Shown piece after piece: positions 62,778 through 64,000 of a DNA stretch of 64,000 bases. Origin of the DNA: Xanthomonas hydrangeae (lineage in GTDB: Bacteria; Pseudomonadota; Gammaproteobacteria; Xanthomonadales; Xanthomonadaceae); contig LR990730.1 of assembly GCA_905142475.1 (NCBI GenBank), forward strand, positions 4,588,001 through 4,652,000, written 5' to 3'. The position numbers were made by a program, and so were the translations under genes. The stretch's first letter is position 1. Each line of letters begins with the position of its first letter. The notes under the pieces are model-generated. The model searched no databases. It was not told where the DNA came from and saw nothing but the letters and a program-made list of their open reading frames with translations.

Positions 62778-62839
62778 GGGGTGCAGCGAAAACCATGCAT
62801 GAAGACCGCAGGCGTGGCGGGGCGACGATTGCGCGCGCC
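62778..62839 (+). repeat. Dispersed repeat, copy B (shared with 38605-38667)
   Basis: GGGGTGCAGCGAAAACCATG followed by GAAGACCGCAGGCGTGGCGG matches copy A on the opposite strand. The rest of 62631-63023 has no supported gene; weaker similarity to the region of copy A extends back to about 62650. Confidence 0.7.
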
Positions 62840-63023
62840 AGGGGTAGCACCATTCGCAGACGTCGGAGTTTTCCTACTGCGCCCGATGTGGAAGGCAGGC
62901 ACCATGAGGTCTAGGTCGGAGCGCCGTTACGCCAGGGCGTCGTTGGACGGCCGCATCGAGCTTTGGCGTGGCTGCACACGGTTGTTCCAGGGTCCTAACT
63001 GACCGCGCTCCAAGAGGTACACG

Positions 63024-63695
63024 ATGGATGAGACAATCGAGCCCATGAATATGAACGAAGCCAGAGAAGTCGCAGGGAGCAGGCCCCAGAGAGGCGAGTT
63101 CTACACCCTCAGTCCTGACATGCGTGGAAGCCAAGGCCATAGCGTAGTGTTCGAGAACAAAGCGGACTTCCCTCTGCCCAGGCATTTAAGCGTTGAGCAA
63201 TCGAGCAGCGGAATTAAAGGCTTTAGAGATATACCCCGCTTGCGCCAGGCTCAGCCGGATCGAATGGTCAATGATCTTGACTCAAGCTTTCGTGGTTACT
63301 GGCTGGTATCCGATCCATTGAAAAAGCTTTTCGAGTCAATTGACCCAGAGGCGTTTTCTTTTGCGAAATGCGACTTCACTCTTTATGACGGATCGCAAGC
63401 CGCGCCACATTATTTCTGCGAGGTCATTAGGGAAATTGATGCGCTCGACGAACAAGCGTCAACTGTCAAAATCCTGACCGAAGGCTACCCTAAAGGCAAG
63501 CACTATAGTTTAGCTGGGGGAGCCAGCCTCACCTTTAGAAAAGAAATTCTGGGTTCAGCACATGTCTTCCGGACACCCTATAACAGTGGGCTTGTCATCT
63601 GTGATCGCTTGTTTAGAGATGCACTGATCGATCATGGATTTGGAAAGGGACGCAATTCGCGCGGCATCTGGCTGAGCGACGCCGCAGACTGTTAA
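63024..63695 (+). CDS. Imm11-like (DUF1629) putative immunity protein, locus 2
   Basis: The 223-residue protein is a paralogue of that at 39279-39941: GEFYTLSPDMRGSQGHSVVF, GYWLVSDPLKKLFESIDPEA, SFAKCDFTLYDGSQ, SLTFRKEILGSAHVFR, CDRLFRDAL all align. ATG 63024 has AGAGG nine bases upstream. No signal peptide, so cytoplasmic. It lies before the start of a second AHH-type toxin, so it is probably its immunity protein. Divergence between the two immunity proteins suggests different toxin specificities. Confidence 0.78.
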   Translation: MDETIEPMNMNEAREVAGSRPQRGEFYTLSPDMRGSQGHSVVFENKADFPLPRHLSVEQSSSGIKGFRDIPRLRQAQPDRMVNDLDSSFRGYWLVSDPLKKLFESIDPEAFSFAKCDFTLYDGSQAAPHYFCEVIREIDALDEQASTVKILTEGYPKGKHYSLAGGASLTFRKEILGSAHVFRTPYNSGLVICDRLFRDALIDHGFGKGRNSRGIWLSDAADC

Positions 63696-63733
63696 GTCAA
63701 TCGACTTTATAAGCACCTTAAGGATCGAGGGAC

Positions 63734-64000
63734 ATACCTGCCAACAGTGTCATCCTGCAAAGCCACCACGTTATTGAGCAGAGCCTTATACAACGACACC
63801 CCCTATTGGTGGAGTTGGTCGATCATGGACTGATTGACGAGCACGCTTCGTCAAACCGCCTTTATTTGCCGGTGGACGGAAAGCTAGCTGACGCCATTGA
63901 AACTTCGCCGCACCGAGGAAGAACACGCAGCTCATATACACAGGGCATCGTTGAAACGCTAAACAGTATTTCCGACACAGGCGATGGCTTAGCTGCACTC
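63734..64000 (+). CDS. Start of a second AHH-type toxin, cut by the window end
   Basis: The open frame reads IPANSVILQSHHVIEQSLIQ, later SSNRLYLPVDG and SPHRGRTRSSYTQGI, with the AHH pattern HHVIEQ - N - LP - SPHxG - Y of the toxin at 39986. A stop at 63719 closes the frame upstream, and no ATG, GTG or TTG occurs before the histidine pair. ATA at 63734, behind GAGG and at the place where the first toxin has ATG, may be a rare start or a mutated one. The C-terminus lies outside the window. Confidence 0.65.
   Translation, partial: MPANSVILQSHHVIEQSLIQRHPLLVELVDHGLIDEHASSNRLYLPVDGKLADAIETSPHRGRTRSSYTQGIVETLNSISDTGDGLAAL

Overview
The window looks like a chromosomal segment of a plant-associated Xanthomonas. 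Three things point there: a XopE-type type III effector behind a perfect PIP box, a toxin ending in a XVIPCD-like type IV secretion domain, and inverted repeats resembling the Tn3-family TnXax1 / mobile-insertion-cassette repeats of xanthomonads. High-GC coding with typical Xanthomonas housekeeping proteins agrees. The species cannot be fixed from this window.

Region 1 (1-37.5 kb) is ordinary backbone. In order it holds tandem palindromic repeats; a DUF4142 protein; a zinc alcohol dehydrogenase; small conserved proteins; a LysR/MFS pair; a DUF3348-DUF802-OmpA-DUF2894 operon built like a MotA/MotB (ZorA/ZorB-like) motor; an ABC-2 exporter plus TonB-dependent receptor operon; an M14 peptidase; a LysR next to a RidA remnant; a porin / phosphate-binding-like protein / chemoreceptor cluster; a secreted DRGH nuclease; a SulP transporter; an acyltransferase; a DJ-1/AraC pair; a TetR-regulated MFS exporter; and a LysR / Old Yellow Enzyme pair.

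Region 2 (about 37.6-52.65 kb) is a P4-satellite-like integrative island. Its right end has a tyrosine integrase beside a 47-bp 3' fragment of a CAU-anticodon tRNA. Inward run AlpA, an Ogr/Delta zinc finger, small proteins, a TOPRIM primase-like protein and a DUF927-type helicase. GTAAC-type repeats cluster near both ends. The cargo is an Imm11-like immunity gene with an AHH-nuclease/XVIPCD toxin, and a candidate retron: HTH protein, overlapping reverse transcriptase with NAXXH, YVDD and TG motifs, and an upstream 215-nt RNA bounded by an 11-bp inverted repeat around a perfect 12-bp hairpin.

Region 3 (52.65-64 kb) is a patchwork of transferred DNA. An AT-rich LysR/RidA/quinone-reductase module abuts a umuC fragment. 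That fragment is cut by an IS21-family element whose second end (four 22-bp-spaced repeats) lies about 3.7 kb beyond the istA start. Between them sit two unknown genes and xopE, itself flanked by inverted repeats, the right one exactly 92 bp. A 306-bp inverted-repeat element full of GGTAAT motifs follows. The window then ends in a second Imm11-like gene and the start of a second AHH toxin that has no ordinary start codon.
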